DNA of 40,461 bases, taken from Cytophagales bacterium. Its GTDB lineage: Bacteria > Bacteroidota > Bacteroidia > Cytophagales > Spirosomataceae. The translations under genes were made by a program, and so were the position numbers. The stretch spans positions 1 to 40,461 of the forward strand of contig JANSYO010000041.1 in assembly GCA_024742395.1 (NCBI GenBank), in the 5' to 3' direction. Below, piece after piece: positions 24,621 through 32,015 of the stretch (its first letter is position 1; every line of letters begins with the position of its first letter). The notes under the pieces are model-generated. The model ran no database searches. It was not told where the DNA came from and worked only from the letters and a program-made list of their open reading frames with translations.

Positions 24621-25757
24621 CTAATTAATTTTTCGCCATTCATTACCATCTGAAATAATGTGAATGCCGATTCCGGTAGCTAAATTTTGTGTTGTGCTGC
24701 TTATGCCTACTCTTATATTTGGACTTAGGAATATAGCTCCTGAGCCATGGTTTATGATATTGTATTCTCGGCCATTACAACTGTTTGCTTGAGGTAAAGT
24801 GAAGGTATGGCCTCCCGGTCCGGTATAAAAAACGGTGTTCATTGTGGCATCTAAAGTTTGGTCAGTTGAAAATGTATTTCTCGATACACTCTTAGAACCA
24901 TTAACATGGAATGTGGATGTTATCAAATTGCTTGAAACTGCATAGTTTATAGCAACTCCTCCCTGTGCATCTATTGACATTCTGGAGGTATTATTTGTGA
25001 AAAAGTTCAAGCCCGTAGAACCGTTATAATTACCGGTATTCAGATTGGAAATATATTCACCTTCTCCCAGGCCGTCTTGGCCAAATATTACTTTAGCATT
25101 TTTGGAAACTGAAACATTGCCATCCGAATTAAAAGGTCCTATATCGTTATAAATACATTTCCATTCTACACCATTGTAGTAATTAACGCAGTGAAGATTG
25201 ATGTCATAAGTTATCATTCCCTGAACAGGGTTAACTATTGCCCCAATATCTGAGCTTGTAAGCTGGGGTAAGTGAATTTGATTCGGATAAATGGTTGAGG
25301 CTGTTACTGGAGAAGGGAAAGTGCAGTTTGTGCCTGAAAGAACAATGCTGTTGGTTATAGTCCCTGTGTAGGCAATGTTATTTCCATAACTAAAGCACAA
25401 ACCTGACCAAATCTCCCAGGTGTTTTGACAAGGAGGGTCAATGTCTGTACTTGGTAGCGGTGTTCTGAATAATAATTTCCAGGCGGCCCCACTGCTATAA
25501 TTTAACTCAATCACCCAATGACCGTTTCTGCGGATGATATAATAGAAATCAGCAGGGCCTGAAGCCGCTGCTCTTCGGTAAATATTTGTACCGCTGTCGT
25601 AAGTAAAGTCGGGTGTCATACACCAGGCTGAGATTCCTGAAGTTGAGTTATAAAGTGTAAAAATATGACCATCAATATCGGTGTTTCCCGTTCCGGTAAC
25701 AGTTATCTGGCTAAATGCTGAAATGGAAATCAAAAGAAAGATGAGTACTTTTTTCAT
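24621..25757 (-). CDS. Secreted tail-fibre-like protein, function unknown
   Basis: A 378-residue protein with a signal peptide (MKKVLIFLLISISAFSQ). The N-terminal ~130 residues contain six Cys-flanked, aromatic-rich segments (SAWCMTPDFTY, PPCQNTWEIWSGLCFSYG) resembling a small domain that 'displays' values. The rest is Gly/Asn/Ser/Thr-rich, with phrases typical of phage tail-fibre and Bacteroidota surface proteins: GMITYDINLHCVNYYNGVEWKC, NTSRMSIDAQGGVAI, then STFHVNGSKSVSRNT and a C-terminal GGHTFTLPQANSCNGREYNIINHGSG block. No T9SS sorting domain is obvious. The gene follows operator 1 of the 18-bp inverted repeat family, 80 nt upstream of the start. I assign no function. Confidence 0.7.
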   Translation of the reverse strand: MKKVLIFLLISISAFSQITVTGTGNTDIDGHIFTLYNSTSGISAWCMTPDFTYDSGTNIYRRAAASGPADFYYIIRRNGHWVIELNYSSGAAWKLLFRTPLPSTDIDPPCQNTWEIWSGLCFSYGNNIAYTGTITNSIVLSGTNCTFPSPVTASTIYPNQIHLPQLTSSDIGAIVNPVQGMITYDINLHCVNYYNGVEWKCIYNDIGPFNSDGNVSVSKNAKVIFGQDGLGEGEYISNLNTGNYNGSTGLNFFTNNTSRMSIDAQGGVAINYAVSSNLITSTFHVNGSKSVSRNTFSTDQTLDATMNTVFYTGPGGHTFTLPQANSCNGREYNIINHGSGAIFLSPNIRVGISSTTQNLATGIGIHIISDGNEWRKIN

Positions 25758-25836
25758 GATTTGTATACGTTAAGAATGGTGATTAATGACAAGTTAATCT
25801 TCAATACAATGATCGGATCTTTCTTGTGACTTCAAC

Positions 25837-25854
25837 ATCCCTAATTCTAGGGAT
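25837..25854 (-). promoter_or_regulatory. Operator 1 of an 18-bp inverted repeat family
   Basis: ATCCCTA-ATTC-TAGGGAT, a perfect 7-4-7 inverted repeat, 80 nt upstream of the tail-fibre-like gene. Counting 30 nt below its left edge on the plus strand gives a weak -7-like box (minus strand GATCATTG, 25814-25807), the same spacing as at the three other copies. It lies inside the duplicated ssb block, so it is related by descent to operator 2. Confidence 0.65.
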
Positions 25855-25952
25855 AAGGAAACAAAGAAACTGTGTGGGAAAAATCGGCACGAATTATTTT
25901 TCAGGGAAGTTGAATTCGTAAGTAGTTATATATCAGTTATAAAAGCGACAGT

Positions 25953-25980
25953 AAACGACTAGAAACGCTTATATCCGTTT
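25953..25980 (+). promoter_or_regulatory. Conserved AAACG direct/inverted repeats in ssb1 upstream region
   Basis: AAACG at 25953-25957 and again at 25963-25967 (10-bp phase), then the inverted CGTTT at 25976-25980. The same arrangement is kept in copy 2 (28839-28843, 28849-28853, 28862-28866), while flanking bases differ. The pair lies about 50-65 bp upstream of a -7-like CACCTTTG (26020-26027). A candidate binding site for an ssb regulator. Confidence 0.4.
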
Positions 25981-26086
25981 ATACCTATTTAATAACCGAC
26001 TATTATTTTGCGGAGGCTGCACCTTTGCAATGTCGATTTGAGAACGAACTCACGGCATTACATAAACACATAAATACATATCACGT

Positions 26087-26407
26087 ATGAACACAGTAAC
26101 ATTAATCGGAAACGCAGGAAACAAGGCTGAAATCTTAAACTTTGACAAAAGCAAAAAGGCGACATTTAGTTTAGCCACTAACGAGCGTTACATGAAAGGT
26201 AGCGAGCAGGTAAGTCAAACACAGTGGCACAATGTTATAGCCTGGGGTAAAGTAGCTGAGCAATGTGAGGCTTTGATCACCAAGGGTAAGTTTGTGAAAA
26301 TTGAAGGTAAAATCACCTATCGAAATTACATGAATAAGGAGAATCAAAAGGTGTACCTAACAGAAATACAGGCCTTGAAAGTAGCGGAGGTAGCACAGGC
26401 TATCTAG
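26087..26407 (+). CDS. ssb: Single-stranded DNA-binding protein, short form, copy 1
   Basis: A 106-residue OB-fold SSB (MNTVTLIGNAGNKAEILNF, then QWHNVIAWGKVAEQCEALITKGKFVKIEGKITYRNY). It binds ssDNA in replication, repair or recombination. It ends AEVAQAI and lacks the acidic linker and the DDxPF-type C-terminal tip that recruits partner proteins. Its first 102 residues are identical to ssb copy 2 at 28973; I count ten base differences over those codons, all synonymous. The stop TAG overlaps the metalloprotease stop on the other strand in a CTAG palindrome. The main tailed SSB is presumably elsewhere in the genome. Confidence 0.9.
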   Translation: MNTVTLIGNAGNKAEILNFDKSKKATFSLATNERYMKGSEQVSQTQWHNVIAWGKVAEQCEALITKGKFVKIEGKITYRNYMNKENQKVYLTEIQALKVAEVAQAI

Positions 26408-28650
26408 TCACCTCCGCAGCCATCAATATATGCTTTAAAAACGGCACCATTTGCTACAGAAAATCCAGGATTTAGATCAATGAAAGTAGAAGCATCGTAT
26501 TTTACATTTCCTCCCGAAATTACCGCATTGGATTCAATTTGATTGTAAGACTCCGGATGATGTATTCCGGAGTTTATATTGTCAGTAGGATTGCTGAAAA
26601 CATATGAATTTTGACAATTAAGTACCACGACTACGGCTTGTGAGACAGAAGATGTGCAGGCATCATTTGCTTCACATCTTAGATAATAGGTAGTGTTTGC
26701 GGTAAGGGCGGGGGTAAGGTAGTTATTTCCGGTATGTAGTAGTGAAGTTGTAGAAGCGTCACTATACCATTTTGTTGTATAATTGCAATTTAGAGCATTT
26801 AAACTGGCCGTATTTCCGCTTTGAATAGTTTGATATTCTACGTAAGGTGGAGCAATAATTATGACCCTTGCTGCTCTTTGGAGCGTTCGTTCTGATTCGC
26901 ATCCGCCAACTTTACAGGAGGCGTAATAATTTTTTGAATCAAGTTTAGAAAATGGCGGTTTATTTATTACCAATGGGTTACCAGTCTTAAAAGGACTCCC
27001 ACCTGAAGCAGAATAGTACCACATAATGGTTCCGGCCGAACAACCATCAGCGGTTAAGGTATAAGATTTTTTGCTACAGAAGTAAGAAGTTTTAGACAAA
27101 GGTGGAGACGGAATTACATTTGAACCAGTGATATTCACACTAACTAGGGCACTGCTGCAAAGATCCTGATTGCAGGCTACATAGATTGTTTTGTTAGCAG
27201 TTAAAACTCCTGTATTGTAGGTAGAACCGTTCAGCAGCAATACAGTTCCTGCTGCATCACTAAACCATTGTGGTATTCCTACAGAACAATGAGCCGTAAT
27301 AGTTAAGTCACCCGGAAAGCAAATGGTATCATTGCCGGTAATTACCGGATTTGGCGGTGGCGGAGAAATCTGCAGGTTGTTGGCGTCTGCAATTCCTTGT
27401 CTGATTTTATCTCCGGGCAAAGGTCCAAAACCATTGGCAAGCATCGTGGTATAAGGTGTGCCAATAAATTGACAGTAACTCATTATTGTGCCTCCGGCAA
27501 TAGGCGGAGGGCCGGGAGAACAGTTCCATTCAGGGCTTACACAATTATCTATTGGCCCACCTGGCCATGTGCAACTCTGGGTATGCTGGGATCCCATATT
27601 GTGCCCTAATTCATGACATAATGCCTCGGCGTTCCAGCCATAAAGTGGTGAATTTGTAGCATAATTATCAATATATCCGGTTAAACCTACTGCATATGCG
27701 GGCGAGTTCAGGATTCCAACATAGGCTAGACCACCTACTAGTTCTGTAGAAAGCAAATGGGCTATGTCTCCATTATAAGCTGGTGACATAGCGTTCATCG
27801 CCACTCTAAAACTTTCAAGGCTCATGTTCATGTCTAAAGTGGCATTATGGTACGGGTCTGGCGAATCCCAAAGTTTTATTCCGCCAGCCACAACTTCTAT
27901 TTGTTCTGCCGCAAAAGTAGAAGTGACTAAGTTCATTAAGGCCATGAAGTTACTGGTGACAGCAGAGGTATTACTTCCCCAGGTAGTGTATAGTGAGTAG
28001 TCTATTTCAAAATACACTCTCAGAATTTTACATCCTACTGCACTGGTGCCCGGTATAGAACTGGGGCTTTGTTTTTCTATTTCTATTGGAGGAGTTAATT
28101 CATCTGATGCAGGAAAGAGGGTATTTGGAATGGAAACGTCTGCACCATTGTAAAAGAGATGTTGCTCACGGGTAGTCAATTTTCCGAGAATGTAAGTTTT
28201 ATTTTCAAAATGAATTATACCCTTTAATTGATCATTCAATAATGTTAAAAAAACTTTGCTTTCAGGGTTGTTTAAAACAGTGCCCTTAAAAGTACGGAAT
28301 GTTGGCAAGTCTACTTCTTGATTTTTACTGTCTACTATTCTGAAATCTTTATCTAATACACGATGCTCAAATAGCTCTAGAGTGATAGTTTTTTTGCTGT
28401 CTAGTGGTAGCAGAACTCGGAGAATATTATTCTCATCTTTCATCATGTTTTGAAAGACGTCATTATTCTGTGCATTGAGGATGCTGGAGCTACCAAGGCT
28501 TATATTATCTTCAAGCTCTATCACTTGTTTCGTTTCTGAATCTACATCTGAATCATATGGGTAGTATGTTTTTATTTGCCCTGCAGCATACAGAGGTAGT
28601 AGAATTGAAAAGAGAAATAGGGTGCTAAGACTTCTTTGATTAATTGACAT
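26404..28650 (-). CDS. Secreted zincin metalloprotease (M12-type) with Ig-like repeats and 3-coathanger stack domain
   Basis: A 748-residue exported protease. The signal peptide (LSTLFLFSILLPLYAAGQ) is followed by a propeptide-like region (about 25-195). The catalytic domain has CKILRVYFEIDYSLY and the zinc motif HELGHNMGSQH (His346, Glu347, His350, His356) with the Met-turn GGTIMSYC: an M12B/reprolysin-like arrangement. Downstream are about three Ig-like/'bacterial adhesion' repeats of ~80 residues, each with the pattern WFSDA.G..L..G..Y.TG.LT.NKTIY..C. The C-terminal ~65 residues match the 3-coathanger stack domain (IESNAVISGGNVKYDASTFIDLNPGFSVANGAVFKAYIDGC), common in exported Bacteroidota proteins. 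It follows operator 2 (73 nt) and lies between the two ssb copies on the opposite strand. Confidence 0.9.
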   Translation of the reverse strand: MSINQRSLSTLFLFSILLPLYAAGQIKTYYPYDSDVDSETKQVIELEDNISLGSSSILNAQNNDVFQNMMKDENNILRVLLPLDSKKTITLELFEHRVLDKDFRIVDSKNQEVDLPTFRTFKGTVLNNPESKVFLTLLNDQLKGIIHFENKTYILGKLTTREQHLFYNGADVSIPNTLFPASDELTPPIEIEKQSPSSIPGTSAVGCKILRVYFEIDYSLYTTWGSNTSAVTSNFMALMNLVTSTFAAEQIEVVAGGIKLWDSPDPYHNATLDMNMSLESFRVAMNAMSPAYNGDIAHLLSTELVGGLAYVGILNSPAYAVGLTGYIDNYATNSPLYGWNAEALCHELGHNMGSQHTQSCTWPGGPIDNCVSPEWNCSPGPPPIAGGTIMSYCQFIGTPYTTMLANGFGPLPGDKIRQGIADANNLQISPPPPNPVITGNDTICFPGDLTITAHCSVGIPQWFSDAAGTVLLLNGSTYNTGVLTANKTIYVACNQDLCSSALVSVNITGSNVIPSPPLSKTSYFCSKKSYTLTADGCSAGTIMWYYSASGGSPFKTGNPLVINKPPFSKLDSKNYYASCKVGGCESERTLQRAARVIIIAPPYVEYQTIQSGNTASLNALNCNYTTKWYSDASTTSLLHTGNNYLTPALTANTTYYLRCEANDACTSSVSQAVVVVLNCQNSYVFSNPTDNINSGIHHPESYNQIESNAVISGGNVKYDASTFIDLNPGFSVANGAVFKAYIDGCGGD

Positions 28651-28708
28651 TTATGAAAATTGTTTTGGCCTAATTTTTCAAATTTTGAAAAGTAAAAGTC
28701 GGTCAAAT

Positions 28709-29279
28709 ACGACTTCATAGAAATCCCTAATAATAGGGATATGGGAGCAGGGAAAGTGTATGGGGAAAATCGGTATGAATTATTTTTCAGAAAAGTATAA
28801 TTTACAAGTAGCTATATATCAGTAAGAAAAACGACAGTAAACGACTAGAAACGCTAATATCCGTTTATAAATATTTAATAACCGACTATTGCTTTGAGGA
28901 GGCTGCACCTTTGCAATGTCGATTTGAGAACGAACTCACGACATTACATAAACACTTAAATACATATCACGTATGAACACAGTAACATTAATCGGAAACG
29001 CAGGAAACAAGGCTGAAATCTTAAACTTTGACAAAAGCAAAAAGGCGACATTTAGTTTAGCCACAAACGAGCGTTACATGAAAGGTAGTGAGCAGGTAAG
29101 TCAAACACAGTGGCATAATGTTATAGCCTGGGGTAAAGTAGCTGAGCAATGTGAAGCTTTGATCACAAAGGGTAAGTTCGTCAAAATTGAAGGTAAAATC
29201 ACCTACCGTAATTACATGAATAAGGAGAATCAAAAGGTGTACCTAACAGAAATTCAGGCCTTGAAAGTAGCGGAGGTAG
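28709..29279. repeat. Duplicated ~570-bp block, copy 2 (operator, leader and ssb)
   Basis: Second copy of the block described at 25827-26394, in the same orientation, about 2.9 kb away, with the metalloprotease between. The leader sequences have diverged more than the ssb codons, apart from short conserved islands. The gene-free stretch 28651-28972 holds operator 2 and this leader. Confidence 0.85.
28723..28740 (-). promoter_or_regulatory. Operator 2 of the 18-bp inverted repeat family
   Basis: ATCCCTA-ATAA-TAGGGAT, a perfect 7-4-7 inverted repeat, 73 nt upstream of the metalloprotease start. A -7-like box (minus GACTTTTA, 28700-28693) lies at the same 22-nt gap as at operator 4. AAAAGTCGGT (28694-28703) next to it is repeated exactly at operator 3 at the same offset. 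Confidence 0.7.
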
Positions 29280-29284
29280 AGTAA
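28973..29284 (+). CDS. ssb: Single-stranded DNA-binding protein, short form, copy 2
   Basis: A 103-residue OB-fold SSB, identical to copy 1 through residue 102 and ending AEVE, again without an acidic DDxPF tip. The leader up to 250 nt upstream is shared with copy 1. It precedes recQ by 88 nt with a long hairpin between them (29309-29344), so limited cotranscription with the helicase is possible. A -7-like CACCTTTG is at 28906-28913 and the AAACG repeats are at 28839-28866. Confidence 0.9.
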   Translation: MNTVTLIGNAGNKAEILNFDKSKKATFSLATNERYMKGSEQVSQTQWHNVIAWGKVAEQCEALITKGKFVKIEGKITYRNYMNKENQKVYLTEIQALKVAEVE

Positions 29285-29308
29285 GTAAATTTCACAAATG
29301 GCGTATGT

Positions 29309-29344
29309 CACGAAGATCAATAGACTATGAATTGTATCTTCGTG
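29309..29344 (+). promoter_or_regulatory. Long hairpin between ssb2 and recQ
   Basis: CACGAAGATCAAT (29309-29321) pairs with ATTG (29331-29334) plus ATCTTCGTG (29336-29344), leaving a single bulged T and a 9-nt loop: 13 base pairs in all. No T-run follows (GCCTGAG), so it is not a standard intrinsic terminator. It may be a processing, pausing or protein-binding hairpin. Confidence 0.55.
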
Positions 29345-29372
29345 GCCTGAGTCGAATTAGGTAAAAAGGAAC

Positions 29373-31553
29373 ATGCAGCATAAAGAAAATCAAAGTTTAA
29401 ATTTACTCAAAGAGCATTTTGGATACGATAGTTTCAGACCAATGCAGGCTGAGATTATCAGCCATGTGCTCCAAGGCAAAGATGCTTTAGTGCTGATGCC
29501 CACCGGTGGGGGAAAGTCCGTTTGTTATCAAATCCCGGCTTTGGTTTTCGAGGGCTTAACTATTGTTATTTCTCCGCTGATTGCCTTAATGAAAGATCAG
29601 GTTGAAGCCCTTAAGGCAAATGGAATTTCGTCTGACTATTTAAATTCCACTCAGTCTGCTGCTGAGCAAACTCAGATTATTGAACAGGCCAGAAGGGGTG
29701 AACTAAAACTTTTATATATCGCCCCGGAGCGGCTGTTTGCCGGTGATGCCCTTGACTTCTTAAGAAGACTCAATATTTCGCTTTTTGCAGTGGATGAGTC
29801 CCATTGTATATCTTCCTGGGGACATGATTTCAGACCCGAATATCGTAAGCTAGGGATGCTAAAAGACGAGTTTCCTAATGTGCCATTGGTTGCCCTAACG
29901 GCTACTGCTGATCGAGTGACTCGCAGAGACATTTGCAAACAGCTTTACATACCCAAAGCCAAGGTTTTTATCAGCAGCTTTGACAGGCCGAACATAAGAT
30001 TGACCGTGGCTCCGGGAAGAAAAAAACTTCAACAGATTAAGGATTTTATTCAGGCTTCGCCTGGAGAGTCAGGAATTATTTATTGCCTGAGCAGAAAAAA
30101 TACCGAGAAGGTAGCAGCTGATCTAAGAAATGCCGGACTTTCTGCAGAACATTATCATGCAGGCTGTACATCTGAGCATAGGAGTAGAATACAAGAATCT
30201 TTCGTGAATGATGATGTACAGATAATAGTAGCTACTGTTGCTTTTGGAATGGGTATTGATAAATCGAATGTTCGCTGGGTAATGCATTATAATTTGCCTG
30301 GTAATGTAGAAGGTTTTTATCAGGAAATAGGAAGGGCAGGCAGAGATGGCGTAGCCGCCAATGCTTTACTTTTTTTTAGCTATGGCGATATATTTCAGCG
30401 TCGAAAAATGATCGATGATTCGCCGTCATCAGAAGAGCAGAAAGAAGTGCTAAGAGCAAAGCTGGAGCGGATGAAACAATACGCCGAAGCTCAGATATGT
30501 AGGAGAAGAATACTTTTAAGTTATTTCAATGAGTCGGTTACTGAAGATTGTGGAAACTGCGATGTCTGTTTGAATCCGCCGAAACTTATTGATGCAACGG
30601 TCTTGGCTCAGAAGGCCTTGTCTGCAATTGCCAGAACGGGCGAAAATGTGGCCTTAGGGATGCTTATAGACATACTAAGAGGAAGTAGGAATCAGGTTTT
30701 ATTGAGCAAAGGATATGACAGACTACCTACATTCGGTGTGGGCCACGACCTCAGATACGAAGAATGGGCAGATTATATTATGCAAATGCTCAATGCAGGA
30801 GCCATTGATATTGCCTATGATGAAGCCCATAATTTTAAGTTGAATGAGCAAAGCAGGGCCATACTAAAAGGACGGCAAAAACTTAGGTTGTCTTCTTTTA
30901 TTAGTTATACTGAGCGGCAGGAAAAGATGAATGCCAAAACAGTGAATGTGGTTACGGAAGATTTGCCGGTTGACGAGAATTTATTTGTTCAGTTGAAGTT
31001 TCTAAGAAAGGAGCTAGCTAACGAACACAGAGTGCCTCCATATGTTATTTTTCATGATGCCAGCTTAAAGGCCATGGCCTCTTTCAGGCCGCAAACAGAG
31101 GCACATATGCTTCACATGACCGGAGTAGGAGAGCAAAAGATGAAAAGGTTTGGGTTCGATTTCCTTTCAAAAATCAGGGCTTATTGTGAGGCAAATAATC
31201 TTGGAGCGGCCGAGGTGAAGCTTGTTTCTTCTAAAAAGCCGAAACCAAAGGTGAATACTTATCAGGAAACTTTGGAATTATATGATAAGGGCCTAAGTAT
31301 TGAATCCATTGCAGAGCAAAGGACACTTTCTATAAATACCATTTACACACATTTAGTGAAACTCAAAGAAGAAGGGCAAGCCATAGATTTAAAGCGTTTT
31401 GTCAGCAGAAAAACATATCAAAAAGTAATAGACGTGGCAAAAGAGTTGGAAATAAAACCATCAGACCCACTAAAACCTCTTTTTGAAAAGCTGGAAGGAC
31501 AAATAAGCTACGGGGAGATTAGAATGGCCTTAATGATAGGGGAGGAAGGCTGA
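29373..31553 (+). CDS. recQ: ATP-dependent DNA helicase RecQ
   Basis: A 3'-5' SF2 helicase (726 residues) for recombination repair and fork restart. Walker A is [12 protein letters not shown] (42-53). The DEAH box reads DESH (141-144) in [18 protein letters not shown], a Ser replacing the usual Ala. The C-terminal helicase domain has [15 protein letters not shown] and [20 protein letters not shown]. The RQC zinc site is CRRR then CGNCDVC, followed by the winged helix ([14 protein letters not shown]). HRDC is at about 545-610 ([32 protein letters not shown]). A final helix-turn-helix-like segment ([30 protein letters not shown], about 633-665) is the extension seen in many Bacteroidota and Firmicutes RecQ. 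It ends 3 nt from the convergent lipoprotein gene. Confidence 0.95.
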   Translation: MQHKENQSLNLLKEHFGYDSFRPMQAEIISHVLQGKDALVLMPTGGGKSVCYQIPALVFEGLTIVISPLIALMKDQVEALKANGISSDYLNSTQSAAEQTQIIEQARRGELKLLYIAPERLFAGDALDFLRRLNISLFAVDESHCISSWGHDFRPEYRKLGMLKDEFPNVPLVALTATADRVTRRDICKQLYIPKAKVFISSFDRPNIRLTVAPGRKKLQQIKDFIQASPGESGIIYCLSRKNTEKVAADLRNAGLSAEHYHAGCTSEHRSRIQESFVNDDVQIIVATVAFGMGIDKSNVRWVMHYNLPGNVEGFYQEIGRAGRDGVAANALLFFSYGDIFQRRKMIDDSPSSEEQKEVLRAKLERMKQYAEAQICRRRILLSYFNESVTEDCGNCDVCLNPPKLIDATVLAQKALSAIARTGENVALGMLIDILRGSRNQVLLSKGYDRLPTFGVGHDLRYEEWADYIMQMLNAGAIDIAYDEAHNFKLNEQSRAILKGRQKLRLSSFISYTERQEKMNAKTVNVVTEDLPVDENLFVQLKFLRKELANEHRVPPYVIFHDASLKAMASFRPQTEAHMLHMTGVGEQKMKRFGFDFLSKIRAYCEANNLGAAEVKLVSSKKPKPKVNTYQETLELYDKGLSIESIAEQRTLSINTIYTHLVKLKEEGQAIDLKRFVSRKTYQKVIDVAKELEIKPSDPLKPLFEKLEGQISYGEIRMALMIGEEG

Positions 31554-31556
31554 CTA

Positions 31557-31787
31557 TTAGCACCCACATTTTATTTTTGTCCTTTTGGTTTTTCTTAAAG
31601 TAGTGCCATTGCACTCTTTTAACTTTTCATAGTTTTGGTATTGTGCTTTTTGACTTTTCATAAAACACCAGAAATTGTTTTCACAAGATTTCTCAGTTGG
31701 TCTCCAGTCTGACCAGGTGCCCTTACAGCAAGATGTTGAAACAAATACTAGAATTGAAAAGAGTATTTTTTTTTGATAGGTTTTCAT
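31557..31787 (-). CDS. Small Cys-rich lipoprotein, function unknown
   Basis: A 76-residue protein with a lipoprotein-type signal (MKTYQKKILFSILVFVSTSC, Cys20 in the STSC lipobox). The ~56-residue mature part has seven further Cys (C21, C35, C41, C59, C74, C76 and neighbours) and basic, aromatic residues (WSDWRPTEKSCENNFWCFM, ending KCGC). Disulfide-stabilised in the periplasm or outer membrane, I infer. It is too short for confident calling alone; support comes from the lipobox and from operator 3, 153 nt upstream. It resembles no family I recognise. Confidence 0.6.
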   Translation of the reverse strand: MKTYQKKILFSILVFVSTSCCKGTWSDWRPTEKSCENNFWCFMKSQKAQYQNYEKLKECNGTTLRKTKRTKIKCGC

Positions 31788-31939
31788 AAATGAGTTGAAT
31801 TTAAACTAATGAGTGGAAATTATTTGATTGCCATCTTTAGTTGAAAAATGTAATTCCATAATTCCTTTTTTGATACCAAACATGAGCTTTTGAAGTTTAA
31901 AGGATACATCAAAAGTCGGTTTTAATAGAAGGTGCGTAA

Positions 31940-31957
31940 ATCCCTAATTTTAGGGAG
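31940..31957 (-). promoter_or_regulatory. Operator 3 of the 18-bp inverted repeat family
   Basis: ATCCCTA-ATTT-TAGGGAG, in a 228-nt gene-free stretch, 153 nt upstream of the Cys-rich lipoprotein. A -7-like box (minus GACTTTTG, 31917-31910) lies 22 nt away, the same gap as at the other copies. AAAAGTCGGT beside it (31911-31920) matches operator 2 at the identical offset although this locus is not part of the ssb duplication. Confidence 0.7.
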
Positions 31958-32015
31958 TAAATGACTGGCAGTAGTTAGAATCCTCTTAATGATTAAGGAA
32001 TAAATTTATTGACTC

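Larger units (their letters stand above)
25827..26394. repeat. Duplicated ~570-bp block, copy 1 (operator, leader and ssb)
   Basis: This block is closely repeated at about 28709-29279. Similarity starts around GACTTCA just before operator 1, runs through the AT-rich leader (ATATATCAGT, CAGTAAACGACTAGAAACGC, AGGCTGCACCTTTGCAATG) and ends after the last shared ssb codons (GTAGCGGAGGTAG). The gene-free stretch 25758-26086 consists of this block's leader plus the tail-fibre gene promoter. Confidence 0.85.

Noticed and set aside
25827-29279. Composite transposon formed by the two ssb blocks
   Set aside because: No transposase, no terminal inverted repeats, no target-site duplication seen; the repeats are functional gene copies.
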